Positions 24,608 through 37,328 of a DNA stretch of 64,000 bases are shown one piece after another; position 1 is the first letter of the stretch; each line of letters starts with the position of its first letter. Both the position numbers and the translations under genes were made by a program. Source of the stretch: Gonocerus acuteangulatus (lineage: Eukaryota; Arthropoda; Insecta; Hemiptera; Coreidae); contig OX328127.1 of NCBI GenBank assembly GCA_946811695.1, forward strand, positions 49,119,774-49,183,773. The letters run 5' to 3'. The notes below the pieces were generated by a model. That model searched no databases, had not been told where the DNA came from, and saw only the letters and a program-made list of their open reading frames with translations.

Positions 24608-24670
24608 GTATTTATTTATTTATTTAAATTTTAACGTCCATTTATTATTAACTACGAATACAACGTATTT
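24608..24670 (-). mobile_element. Short retroposon-tail insertion in the foldback right arm
   Basis: A 51-bp segment (24614-24664) interrupts the right arm relative to the left arm and to the 37326 copy. GTATTT stands on both sides (24608-24613 and 24665-24670), a likely target-site duplication. On the minus strand it reads GGACGTTAAAATTTAAATAA into a (TAAA)n tail, as for a strongly 5'-truncated LINE or SINE. A similar GGACGTTAAA stretch lies at about 12060-12100. Confidence 0.55.
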
Positions 24671-25159
24671 GAAAGTAACAAAACTACATTCCACATTTTT
24701 TTGAAAAAAGGTAGCCAATCGTTCAATTTAATCCCTAATAAACCTTCACTTCATTTTCATAGATTTAATGCTTACTAAATGTAGAAGTTTTCCTGTAAGC
24801 ATTGAATCTGTAGTCCATTAGAGGGCTGAGGAAAAAAATTGTGAAAATAATAAGTGCGTTATCGGACGTCCAGAAAGTATCATTCAATAATGATTTTAGT
24901 GAATTAAATTATTGTCTTTTTAAAGGAAATTTTGTCTAATTTATGATAGCATAATTAGAATTTAATTATCTTGAATAGTTTTTGCGAAATACTTTCTTAT
25001 TCATTAAAAAACATGACTACGTTAAAAAAAAAAAACAGAAAATTGGACATAGCTCCTTTTCCTTTCGGAATCGGACCATATTTGAAATGAACTTGTTTGT
25101 TGGAAATTATGTCTACAATCGTCTTCTATAGTTTGGCTACTTAGACCTGAATCACCTTG

Positions 25160-25209
25160 TATATATATGTATATATAAATATATATATATTTATATAAAT
25201 ATAAATATT

Positions 25210-25288
<79 letters not shown>

Positions 25289-25289
25289 T
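25160..25289. repeat. (TA)n microsatellite with variants
   Basis: Over 120 bp of mainly TA repeats with TAAATA interruptions, directly abutting the foldback element. Confidence 0.9.
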
Positions 25290-27180
25290 AATGGGGGGCG
25301 TCTTCGGTTGCTGCCTAGAAGTATCAATGAAGATTCGAAGATATTTTTCGAAAATTAATTCGGAAAGCGCTTAAATGACTTAATAATAAACTTACCTTCA
25401 AATACATTATCCAATGATTCTTTAAAATTAAAAATCTCCAATTATGTATAAAAGGAATAGATGCATAATTTATAAAAAGATTGAGGAAATACGGTCAATA
25501 ATATTTATTCCGACCATGAAATATACTTCTAAATCAAGGAACCAATTGGAAACTTTCCCAACTAAATACGCAACTGTCAAATAAAACAGGATACTGGATC
25601 AACCTATTTCCATAATCCCAGAGGACGAGAAGGAAATGCAAATTGCGGTTCTAAATCAGAAGAAACGCCGATGATGATGAAAAGGGATCAAAATTCTTGA
25701 AAATTCTAGAATGTAATGGGCTTTAGAATTCATTAGACAAGAATCCCACGGTGCCCCAGACAGTGGCTGACATTTACTGGGAACTGGAGACGACAAGAAA
25801 CCTTCTCGACGTACATTCAAGAAGGAGCACACGTCACTTCAAAAGGTCGCATTTACGGGTTCGTACGCAGGCAGAGGTCATGGCGGCTAGTTTCACAAAG
25901 AGAAACGCATCGACAGCTAGGGTCCGAGGTGTCTTGCACAACGAAGGTATCGCACACCCTCATACTTCTCAATTTACTATCTCACTCTGAAGTATTTATG
26001 CTCCACTGCACGTGGCAAAGATAAAAATTGACATGCTTCCATTTGCGCAATTGTCAACAGCGAGATCTCGAGGGGCCGAAATGTCAACTGCCGCTAAGGT
26101 CCCGATAAACGGCGGATCGTGAATAAAGGGAATTGCACAGCATGTAAATTAGACTGACGCCATCTTGAGGTGACATAAATGTTAGGTAGATTATCATTAT
26201 AGATATCACCAAGTAGCAAATTCTCAACGATTACTGAAACTTTGCCCTCACCGATGATGAAAATATATTCAACAAGATAGTATTGGTCAGAATTCTTGAC
26301 TTGAATTCACGCCAGGTGAAGCGGTACCCGCAAACGTCTGGGATAGTATTTAAATTGATTTGATATAAATTAATGTTTATTTAAAATCTGTCCAATATAT
26401 AGATTAATCATTACTTGTTATGGCTTAATTATACACGAAAAAATAGACAAAATGAATTTGTTTACAAAATGAATCATTATTCACGATTGTTTATTCTTAT
26501 TTAAGTGTTTCAAGTGATGAATTTCCGTGCCGCGGTTTCACTAAAGTATAAATAAATAAATTCTAATGAATTATAAATAATAAGTACACAATAAAAGTAA
26601 ACAGAGTAAGAAAAAAAATTTTTTCTTGAAAGATAAGAAAGCTGTTGCCGAATATGGTCAGCCAACAGTTGGTCCCGACTGTGAATTAATTCATTTCGAT
26701 CTTACAAATTGAGCCATTTTATGTTCGGGTGAACTAACAATTCCAGACGATAACGGCTATATTAAGAAAGATTTGAGAATTGTTACTTTATTTTTTTTAA
26801 TTTAGTTTAGTGGTGAGCACCCAAAAGATACACAACAAAAGATATCACCGTTGCAATATTTAAGGAAAAAGAAAAAACAATATATCAGTTACTAAATAAA
26901 TAATACTGTAAATATAATAGTCATATTATTTGTACAAATGCAGGTAAAACTATGATAACACATAAATATTTAATTTGGTTAACCAACGTAGAGGCTGCCT
27001 GGGTTCAATAAAAACAACATTTTTATATAAAAATGAGCTTATTTTCCACATTTTAAGCCTTCACCCTTACTTATTATGAGGAAAGGAAGAACTGGCCCGT
27101 TTGGAAGTCGCTTAATTACTGACAACTTGTATATATGTATATTATATTGTATATAAAAATGTATTTTTATTAACTATTAT
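25290..27180. other. Non-coding stretch with a GC-richer island
   Basis: The part at about 25740-26170 is complex and relatively GC-rich, but its open frame (25751-25990) resembles no known protein. It could be a regulatory or transcribed non-coding region. The remainder is AT-rich. GTGAGCACCCAAAA near 26815 matches the motif near 16002. Confidence 0.45.
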
Positions 27181-27380
27181 GGGGCCTCCTCGTCTCCTCG
27201 CTCTGGAGACTAACGCCAAGGATTCTTATGCAAGGATTCCTGCACGAGATGCAGGTTCGAGTCCTGCCTGCGGCAGGATAAGTTCTTTCATTTATGTGCT
27301 TGCTGAAATAATTCTTTGCAAGGTGGTGAACTAGAGGCCCAGCACTAATGGCCTAAACGCAGATGCGCCGTATAAAAAAT
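27181..27380 (+). mobile_element. tRNA-derived SINE, diverged full-length copy
   Basis: It begins GGGGCCTCCTCGTCTCCTCG, has an A-box-like stretch at about 27197-27217 (GCTCTGGAGACTAACGCC) and a B box GGTTCGAGTCC (27254-27264), and then GCGGCAGGATA as in the 7630 copy. Its 3' part (GGCCTAAACGCAGATGCGCC, then TATAAAAAA) matches the 7630 tail. No clear target-site duplication remains, in keeping with an older insertion. Confidence 0.7.
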
Positions 27381-29056
27381 TTACAATTAGTATAACAAAA
27401 CAAGACAATCTCTACCTTGGCAACCCCGACGGTCAACAATTTGATAATGGTCTTAACAGCACAACCCAACAAAACACTTCCAAGCTAACTGGTCAAAGCT
27501 GAAGTAAATACATAAATCCTTTTCTTGTACTACATTATGGGAAAGTTAATCAGATGATTTTCTGACTATCTAAAGGACGAAGATGAAGAATAGCCGTAGT
27601 ACTAATTTCGAAAGGGGGAAATGTTGGGAGACCGTGATGCACGAATACAGGGCCCGACCTATTAAAGCCCCATTATCTTTATGTAATAACGCAAAAGAAG
27701 ACCCTACGACATTTATAGGCGACCTATAATGAGGGAGCTCTGTTGTGGAAGATAGAAAGCTTCAACTTCTTGTGGAAGACAAGAAACAGAACTTGGGCGA
27801 ATATTTTTTTTAACAACGAAAAAATATTATACCAAAAAACTAATGATCTACTAAAGCGTCCATACCTAAAATACATTAAACACAATTTTTTGAGCAGTAA
27901 AAAAATACACATTGATCTTGTCACTTGACTGGTAATAACGCGACTATCATCGATTTCTTCATTGTTTAACTTATCTAATGTAAATAATGTTTATCAAAAT
28001 GATTTAATCCTTAGTTCATAAGGTAGTAGAGTATGACGTATCTAATATTTAAGGCGAACTGGCATGTTTATAAAATAAAAGAAATTTCGCGGTAATATTA
28101 TATTTTGGACGGACCACTGTCCTCTGGAACAAACCATTTCAAAGCAGAAAACAATGTAAGAAAAGTGGCACTATTATATAAAAATGAAAGTAAGGACATT
28201 ATTATACCTCCGAAAAATGCGTTTCAAAGATATTTGTTCTATCAAAGCTTTCAACTGAGGATAGTAACGGTTTAAAAATATTTTAAGAAATGGGAATATG
28301 TTCCGTACTTGATCGAACAATACCATCTGACTTATAAATAGCTTGTTTACTATATCTATGGAAACATTAATTTTCCAAAATTTTTGTTAATAATTATTAA
28401 CATTATAATAATGATAAAGCAGTATTGTTCCCAGCATTCAATATATCACCTCGTAGGAAAACGGAATAAACTAAATTTGGCTACATGTGCATTAAGAGGT
28501 CATAACATTAATGTGAAATATATTTTATTGCAATCCATTAACCAGTTTAATACTAGCTTATTTCCGATCCCAAACTCTTTACTTTTACCCATGACGAAAA
28601 ATAAATCTGCCACTCCTAGATTGTATTTACAAAGCAAAAATTCTTCCAACCATTTGGAAGGGCTTCATGGAAGACCACTGAAAGGAAAAACCACCAAGAC
28701 GAGTATGGCTTCCATCAAGGCCAGTATGAAATAAATATAAATAAATATTACGAGGAAGAAACATCAAGTACCTGGCTGAAGAAGATGGAGATGAAGCCAT
28801 CGAAATATTCCAGGAAGAAGTGAGAAGGAGTACCACCGCTGGGGAAAAATGCCGTTCCATCCAAAAATACTATCCCAGCGACGAAAAATAACATCAAACA
28901 AATATTAATATGTTCACACTTCAGACAAAAGCTTCAAAATAGGATTATATAACACTTTTATCTAAGATTTTAACGAGCCAAAAACTAATAAACCGTTAAT
29001 GTCAAGAACGTTTTATATAAGTATCATACCTGCGAATAGTTTTGATCTTCAGTTAT

Positions 29057-29089
<33 letters not shown>

Positions 29090-30948
29090 TAAGAAAAACA
29101 ATGAATGTGTTTCGGTGGGCTGATTCTGGTGGTTAACAAACCTGGCCTTTTAAATGAGGCGTTCAGAGTGGACTATCAAACATTGTAAAAATTTAGTTTG
29201 ATAAGAGTGTCTTCAAATATAAAAGACACATTGGAACATCTGTTAAGTGTCTTTATCTCCTAATTGATTTTGAAATTAATATCGTTCGCAATACAGCCTT
29301 CAGATAGCACGGAATACTGTGATATAACGTTTCCAGCTCAATTTGCAATAATGTGGGATAGGCCGCTCTCGTTTTGAACGCCTCAAATAGCGTAACGTAT
29401 TTTTTAAAAAACATTTGATCAAAACCGGATCATTTTTAGGCAGATAGAGAGAGGATTGATAAATATATGTATATGAATTTCAACCACAGTTATTTTGGTC
29501 AATCGTGGAATTCCGTATTGTGTAAATTGTAATAAGCAATAGGAAGCAAGTTTTCTTCCTTTAAAGCATTTAAAGCATTCGAATCCGCATATAGTTGTCC
29601 AGCAGGCAAACAACGAAAATTTTAATGGAAGAAAAAGAAAAATCGCTTATTGTCGAAAAAAAAATCGTCATCTAAGGCAGACAAGGTAAGACAAGGAATT
29701 TAGAACGGCCTATATTAAGGAAATTCTCTACAGAATAATAATTCTCTCTAGACAAAAAGTATCAGATGCCAATTCTGAAGAATATTCAACGCTAGGGAAT
29801 TCACTCAAGATACTGTTGGCTTCAAATGGAAATTATGTAAAGATTAGATAAGAATACTGAGAATGCTTCGACTTCTTTAAAGCACGAAGGTGTGACTTCC
29901 TATTTTCTCTGATATTTCTACACTAATGTACATCTAACATCCGTCTATTTTACTAATTAAATAGAACCAAATCCACAATCCCTCTAAATAGATATAAAAA
30001 AACTCTTTCTATTTATCATCAGAAACTTTCTGTCTTTCACTAAAGACTATTTGCCGATTGCCCTTCATTCTCAAATATTCACATATTTCATAACAATTAA
30101 CGGTATCGTTGGTAACTAGCATTTTTCAACATCTCTTCCTTCTCAATCCTGATAATATATCATATAAATAAAGATAAATTATGGTAAATGAAGATATAGG
30201 TTTTCAGCTCATGGACTGTACTCAACGGTTTCTACAAATTGTCTCTAATCTGTCATTAGTCCTCCTTAAATCCATTAAAACTTCATTTTTGTGAGGAAAC
30301 CTTTTTTCATTATCTTCTTTCTTGATTAATCCGGATATCAGAAGATTGGACATTTGGCAACTTGCTTCATTCTAGTTTTCCTCTTTAAAATGTTAGTAAG
30401 GAGTCGGCTATCACTTTGCTTCTATTTATTATCACAGATTTAATAAACTGGTTTCTGTTCTTATAGTGTCTCCAGATAGGTTATATGGGATCAGAAATTA
30501 TTAGAGTGAATATAAAAGGGGTCAGTACTACAACTCTCAATTTTTGTAGATTTGTTAAGTAAGAAAAACGTATCGACAGAATACCATACTAACCTAATAA
30601 CATTTGGATAAGATAGAACTACTGGACTTACGACATGAACTCACTACCAAAATCTTTACTTATTATAACTATCTACTTGAACCCACACATATCACTTACA
30701 TTCAAACACATTTCACATATGATTACTATAACTGAAAACTTGTAATACATATATTAACGCTACATCATATTACCTCAAAACAATTGTGGATTCTTTATTA
30801 TTATTCTCAAAATGTATGTTGCCAAAGTTGCGTAAACATTAATAAATAAATAAATAAATAAAAGGGGTTAGTACACTTTCTATGGACTCAGACAACTGGC
30901 AATGAATGGAACATCTGGAGCATTGAGGACGTTAATATGCTTCACCTT
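27381..30948. other. AT-rich non-coding stretch
   Basis: It holds a run of 31 T (29058-29088) and a possible LINE tail GCCAAAGTTGCG followed by (AATA)n at about 30815-30860. Complex sequence at about 28600-28870 has short open frames on both strands that I cannot assign. No gene is recognised. Confidence 0.45.
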
Positions 30949-31087
30949 TTAGCGCGGTTCCTCCCTCCCTTCATAGGGAGGAACCCCGCTTATAAGGTTG
31001 ATCTCATGAAACAATCCGGAAGTGCCGACTAGAAAATTTCGCGTTTCAGAACCCCTAGAGACCGAAAATAACGGTGATTCAAATTTG

Positions 31088-31145
<58 letters not shown>

Positions 31146-31157
31146 TGTGTATATTTA

Positions 31158-31233
<76 letters not shown>

Positions 31234-32195
31234 GGAAGCCAGAAATGAACGAACAGACAAATATATATATATATATATATTTGTCTGTCCGCTCATTTCT
31301 GGCGTCGTCCAATTTGAAAGGTCAAGTTCGTTAACCAGCAGAATCCGCCCACTGGACGATGGCGTTTGGGGCGAAATTCGCGCAAAAAAAATCGTAACAC
31401 TTATGTTTCTGAGTTCATAAGCTTGTAAGTACTCGTTTTATAGGTTTCTTGGGCTAGGAAAACGAATGAAACCATTTTCAAGGCGATAGCTTTAACCGTT
31501 TTCGAGAAAATTGGAAAAATAGTTTTTGAATACCGTTTTTGGTTTGGGTACTTAGAATCACGGGATTCAGTTGAAACATTTTCTGCATGTTCGAATTTCA
31601 TCAACACTAATATGTTGAAATTTTGGTTACGTTTGGAGTAAAGGAAGGGTTAGAATAAAATATTTTATTAACAGACAAGAAAAGTTTTGGTAACTTTGTA
31701 TACTTTCGTTAGTATCTCGAAAACCGTTGACAATCTTGGGAAGCGGAAGATTACCATTCGAAAGCTTACTAAATGCTCTACAAAAAAGATTCAGAAGAAA
31801 GTTTTAATTAGGCGATGTCAATCGGAGAAATAAGTGCTTAAAACTTTAAAGTAATTGATTTCGTTTATTCGAACGGTTCTTTTTGTCTGTTTTATTCCTT
31901 GTCATTTTTAAATTGCTTATAGTTGGATAATTTATTTGACAATAAAACTGGTTAAATAAAATAACAAAAACAATTTATTGTTAGAAATATAGAGTTCCAA
32001 GATTCCAAGACCTTGTAACTAGCGGGACCGTTTCTAGTGTTAGCCGACCCTTCCAGGTAAGATCGTAAATCAAGACCTTTCAAGACTGGTGGAACCAAAA
32101 TAATAACTGCTTCTATTTTAATCTTTCCAAATTAGACTAGGGATAAGAACGGAACCGCGCTAAGATGATGCTGTTCCCGCGAGACGGACTTTTTT
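30949..32195 (+). repeat. Hairpin-ended repeat, copy 2 (short form)
   Basis: It matches 1165-3870 at both ends: TTAGCGCGGTTCC at 30949, the 11-bp hairpin GGTTCCTCCCT/AGGGAGGAACC with an 8-nt loop, and GGAACCGCGCTAA at 32151-32163. It has only one of the internal ~160-bp units (from about 31679), where copy 1 has about five, so the 1.46-kb length difference is largely copy number. The internal (TA)n is expanded into two tracts (31089-31141 and about 31171-31231). Confidence 0.65.
31238..31303. repeat. 66-bp palindrome around a TA core
   Basis: GCCAGAAATGAACGAACAGA is repeated inverted as the close of GTCTGTCCGCTCATTTCTGGC, with only two mismatches and about 20 bp of TA repeats between. It lies inside copy 2 of the hairpin-ended repeat and should extrude readily as a cruciform. 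Confidence 0.8.
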
Positions 32196-32554
32196 AATTT
32201 CTGTATCAAGAATACAGTGCCTTCTTGCTGTTCTTATGTTCCGGTAGCTTTTCTCAAGCAATGAGACATGATGTGAAAACGTTTCTCCTTTTTTATTGGT
32301 TCAGAAAATATCCGTAAATATTAGTGGGATCTAATTAGAAAAGTATCGTTATTTCCGATTTTACGTTGTTTCTAGATCGTACAAACTATGAGCTATTTCC
32401 CCTATGAATTATTTTCCCTATAAGGGAGCAGAATACCAGTAAACTCACATAATCATGTCATGTCTTCATTTCAAGAAGAAAAAATGAATGTGTAACATAA
32501 AATTTGTAAAAGAATAAATTACACTTTATTGAGTAATTGTGATTCAAAATGTAA
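32196..32554. other. AT-rich non-coding stretch
   Basis: Nothing recognisable was found. Confidence 0.5.
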
Positions 32555-32891
32555 AATTGAAGGGGTCGAGGCAAAATAGTGCCAAGCAACATTTTTAACA
32601 AAACGAAGACAAGGTATGGTTGGGATTCGGCTCGTCTTCATATCACTGCAACGGCTAACTATCTCCATCTCCACTTTTTAACAAAACTTAACTGTAGCTG
32701 CTATATGAAGAATATATCATCAGTCTATGATGCAAATGCTGCTAAAATATGACTACAAGCTCTGTATGCTACTCAATCTTTTTGCCCCTAACTATTTCAA
32801 CTGATAGTCACAATGTATTCAACATATAGCAGCTACAGTAAGTTTTGTTAAAATTGATGCTTGGAACTATTTTGTCCAGACTCCTTCAATT
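32555..32891. mobile_element. MITE with long inverted repeats and a nested insertion
   Basis: The left arm begins AATTGAAGGGGTCGAGGCAA and the right arm ends with the near-inverse at 32891. The right arm reads continuously inward for about 77 bp (to about 32815). The left arm is interrupted after TTTTTAACAAAAC (32592-32604) by 70 bp, after which the same 13 bases recur (32675-32687) and the match to the right arm resumes with TTAACTGTAGCTGCTATATG. No coding capacity; superfamily unknown. Confidence 0.75.
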
Positions 32892-35040
32892 ATCCATTAG
32901 GAAATCAACAAAAATAAACAATAATTTAATAGGAAAACCAAAACCAGGTCTCCACCAAAATATACTTATATAATACGCATAGGACGCTTTTGATATCTAC
33001 AGCTCAATCTTCAGGACATCTAGTTCTTTATTCCAGACGGTTTATACATATACTGCATATTTGATGCAGTACCAAAATCATCAAAAACTAAAATTATTTT
33101 GAAAGAAGGCACGTAGGATTTTTAAGAAATATAATTTTTTTTCGAAAATGGCGAACAATTCTTCATTTTCTTATCCTTCGAAAATTGGTCATAAAATCGA
33201 GATAATTCTGTGACCTGAAAGATCCCTACGTCCTTTACAAGCAAATATCATTAGTAATCTGCAGATCGTGTGACAACTAAAAGCGCTAGCGCATCGCCCG
33301 ATTTGAAAAACATAGTTCTGAGAAAATCGACTTTAAAGATTAATGTACCGAAAAGTACACTTTTTTTCTTTTCAATTGTTTTTCATAATTACTTGTAATA
33401 AAGATTAAAAAAATGGTTTTTAATTTTGAAATGTATCGGCTTTAGTTGAAAAATCGAATTTTGGGAGGTTAAAAAACTTTTCCGGCACACAAACACGCTT
33501 AGATATAATTTTTGATTAGTAAGGAAGCATTTGAGCCCATGCTTGCGAGTTGCAAGATACCTAATTATTACCCCACAAGTAGACCATCAATTAAGTGATT
33601 TATTATCAATCGTGCTAAAAGAAAAAATTGTACATATAGTTGAGAAAATGTGATAAGGAAAATTAAAAAAGACAACTATTTCTTTTATTTTCAAAAACCT
33701 ATCTACTTATGATTATCTTAGTAAATGTATAATCAAGTTAGGTGCTTTAGCGACATAGATTTAAAATGCTTTGCCTTAAACCTAAGTTATAGTAAGGTGC
33801 CGTGATGTGTTCTACGTATATCTTAGCCATCAAATATTTAAAAAAATACAAATAAAAACACATTAAAATATAATTTGACTTTAGGATTAATTATATGTTC
33901 CCTACTTGATCTTTATAGATGATAAAAGTTTTAACCCAGAATCCACCAGTTGATGACAAAAAAAATATAAAAAACACACTGCTTTAACAAACAACTAAAC
34001 ACGCGATAGAAATTACATTTGTCAACGAACGCATAAAAACATATATGATAGGAGACGAGTTCATCAAAATTTGAGCAAGCAAAAAAACTGAAAATACCTG
34101 TAGAAGAGTCATTATACCACAAAAAGGGGAAGAAAACAAGTTCTAAACCATGTTTATTCAGCATAATTAGACCCGAAAAGAGACGAATTATAAATATAAT
34201 GATCCCTAACAACGTTTCCAGTGCACGCGAGGTGATTTTGAGAAAATATTATTTTTCCTAAGAAATACGGCAGGTAGCTATTATCCAGGCTGCGTGCTTA
34301 GGCTAGGGTTTCATGCTAACGACATCTGCTCTTCGACGCTCCTAAGAACAAATCTAAAATAGCAATAGGCCAAATGCTACCTTGAGCGGTATTAGAGAAA
34401 AGGAGCATAGGCTCGAAGCGTGCCCTTTCGAATCATTTAAGCCAGCAACTGTAGAAATATCATGTTACTAATAGACAGCACCTGGTAGGGAACGAAGTTA
34501 GGGAGTAGACAACTGTAACTCCAGACCTCCAGCCCGACTCGAGAAAAAGGTCCGAACATCTTAGTGCCCTTCTTTTCTTATCCATAATTACATTTATAAA
34601 GGAATAGGAACAGTTATTAGTATGTTTTAGTCTTTCGTAAAAATTTGAAATTTATCAATCATTTATTTACCTTGTTTTACTAGCGTACTCGCCTAACAAT
34701 TACATGTTATTTGTTAAAAAAAAAACAAAAAAACAACCAATTAAAAAGTGAGGTAAATAAAAAAAAAACATTCTAGATTACAGTAGTAAAAAATACACAG
34801 ATCATTGAATCTTTGAATTCGGAAAGCTATATTCTAACGACAAAACATTGTTTCATATTTTATGTATCTCGGTTTAATGACAAATACATTTTTCTCATAT
34901 AAGAAATTACATAATAAATGACAAGCAATAAAAAACCAAGGTGGAGGGGAAACATTCCAATAAACGAAACCAAATACTTCGAAGTTATGTCTCCGAAAGT
35001 GACCGTCCCATCAAAAATTACTTCAAAACTTTTTTTTTTG
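32892..35040. other. AT-rich non-coding stretch
   Basis: No gene or repeat is recognised. A G-run (35040-35050) sits at the right edge after a T-run. Confidence 0.5.
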
Positions 35041-35049
35041 GGGGGGGGG

Positions 35050-35690
35050 GATTTATTATGCTTTTAAATAGCTGCTGGTGTTTCAACCGGTTTTGGGATA
35101 TTTAAGAAAATATACGACAATCCAAAAACTAATTTTTTTTTTTTTTCAAATAATTCATCGACTCCAAATGTAACAAAAATTTAAATATCCCAGTTTGGAT
35201 GAACTTCAAACATGTAGAAAATGTATTAACTGAGCCCAATGATTCCAAGTAAGCAACTCAAAAATAGTTAGAAAGACTAGTTTTATCCACATTTATCGAA
35301 AACAGTTACAGATATCGCCTTGAACGGGAGCATTCGTTTCCGCACATTAAAAAATCAATGAAAAGCTTACATGGATGCCTACAAATGGAAAGCCGTAAGC
35401 GCAATGATTTTTTTCGCGTGAATGTCGCCCACATAAAAGTGTTCCGGTAGCTAAAGACTCAAGTGCTTAATCTGCCTGTCAAAACACTGTTTGATGGTAA
35501 ACTTTGCGTGAAACATAGTTGAGTACGGAGGCTTTTGGACGCACTTTTTATAGGCATTCTGGGGCGGCGAAAACATTAAGGTAATGCATTTAACCGTAGA
35601 AAAAAAACTGTATATACCATATTTTTTGCTTTGTATACTCAAAATCGAAGCAATGTAATAAATGTTTTTTACGTGTTCGACACTCACTTG
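35050..35690. repeat. Two diverged, opposed fragments of the hairpin-ended repeat
   Basis: On the minus strand, about 35130-35440 resembles copy 1 at 1440-1740 (shared order: GGCGA-ATTC-CGCGAAAAAAATC, CGCTTACG, AAACGAATG, TTCAAGGCGATA, CATTTTCT-CATGTT). On the plus strand, about 35455-35650 resembles the same stretch again (GGCGAAAACATTAA, ATTTAACCGT). The two lie head to head near 35445. The similarity is weak and was judged by eye. Confidence 0.4.
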
Positions 35691-37256
35691 AACTAAGATG
35701 TTAATTCTGGTTCTGTTCGGGATGTATCAAAACAATTATTTTTTACATACTCATGAGGAGTTTTTTGGATTCGTATATTTTGTTATGTAAATCGACAACG
35801 GTTCAGAAATTACAGTAGATACAAGATAGCCATTCTACATTAGAAACGTACCTACAAAAAAAGGTTCTCAAGTTTCGATAGGACAAACGACGTATACGTA
35901 ACAAAGCACAGAAAATAAAAAAATCGTTAGACGATTTTCCATTTTTGATAGCCCATTCCTTAATTCCACCGAAGTTCCAGTATGAGAGGGAGTGAGTTAT
36001 ATCCGCCAACAATGTCCTGCTGTAACTTTCTTAGCATTAGGTATGACAATTTATTTGTTTGCTGTTCTGTGTCTGTTTTTCTTTTAATTTGCAAAACAAG
36101 TTTTTAAATGAATTTCATGGGTGGAGTAGATTTAAAATAGTTTCAGCTCCTTGCTTTTTATTAGAAATTCGCTCCATCAAAGTGTCAATCAAAGGCTTAT
36201 AAATATTTTTTTCTGGGCTAATTACACGCACGCATTTTCACAGGGGTGGGCCCAGGAGGCTAATTTTCTAATTAACTCTGAGACGAATTATATAATTAAT
36301 TGACACCATACTTTAATTCCATGAATTATAAATGAATCCAAATGCCTTCTATTCATGCGAAAAGTTCATCCCCGGACGGAAAGCCGTCCCATTACTTACG
36401 ACGCTGAGGAAAATCTCTGACAAATGATGGGCCTCCAGAGGAGAGACCCACCACAAATTTTCGCATAATAATCGTCTGTTAATTAGTAAAGCTGAGCCCT
36501 GAGAGCGAGGGGTTGGGGTGACAGGACTATACCTGATTATGATTGATAGTGCCAAGAGAAGGTTGACGTCCTCCATACGCCAAATCATGGCATCGCTCCG
36601 CCTTAACGCCTAGCACATACCACAATGGCAACTTATCTCATTTGCATAGATCATGTTTTAATGGCCTAATGTATGCAGAGTAGAGTATCATCTGGACCAA
36701 ATGTTACCAAGGTATTAGGACAAAATATGATTATTTCTAATAACAATGATGAGCGCGGCTAGAGGCCGCGGTCTCGAAATATGAAATAATATATCCAAAT
36801 ATCTCCAAAAAAACTCAAGTTTATTCTAAAAGGTTATAGATGTGGCTTTAAAAATAGATCCAAAAAATAAGCACAATTTATGACCAAAAATAATATTTTT
36901 TGTTGGATGGAGTCTCCTGGTTAACAAACTTGTTACATACAAAAGTGAACCACCGGTATTTTCATGGGCTATAGGGCCTGAATCGTGAACATTCCTTACT
37001 GGTATCCCGGACTGCCTAATAAGGTCGACGTCATGAAGGAAGGGAGGAAACGCGCTAAAAAAATGAAAGCAAATAATAATAAACATATATTTAGCATTTT
37101 GGTATGGTTTCAAAGTGAAACCAAAAATTATAAATTTCGTGGAATTCAATAACATAGTATAAAATTATTAAAGAAAAAAATTGAATAAGAAGGGTTGGAT
37201 GACCATTGTATAGGTCCAGGATAATTCTATTTCCTAACCGTTTTCGAAGTTTTTTA
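35691..37256. other. Non-coding stretch
   Basis: No gene is recognised. The part at about 36220-36620 is more complex and contains several TAATTA sites, as in homeodomain-bound DNA; function unknown. Confidence 0.45.
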
Positions 37257-37257
37257 A

Positions 37258-37325
<68 letters not shown>
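37257..37325. repeat. (TA)n microsatellite
   Basis: TA repeats with one TTTA interruption. The tract replaces the missing outer end of the foldback copy that follows. Confidence 0.9.

Positions 37326-37328
<3 letters not shown>

Larger units (their letters stand above)
23192..25159. mobile_element. Foldback element, family 2, copy 1 (long inverted repeats with transposase hub)
   Basis: The ends are CAAGGTGATTCAGGTCTAAG at 23192 and its inverse at 25159. Arms of about 720 bp (23192-23925 and 24440-25159) flank a hub of about 510 bp. The hub keeps a decayed transposase (24034-24390). The right arm carries an extra 51-bp insertion (24614-24664) flanked by GTATTT on both sides. Both outer flanks are TA repeats, so a TA target duplication is likely but cannot be delimited. 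A second copy, opposite in orientation, lies at 37326-39111. Confidence 0.85.

Noticed and set aside
28384..28860. Possible small gene or pseudogene on either strand
   Set aside because: Short frames without recognisable family, start context or splice pattern; not enough to call.
31022..31420. 132-codon frame rich in YIYIYI
   Set aside because: Translation of (TA)n inside a repeat, not a protein.
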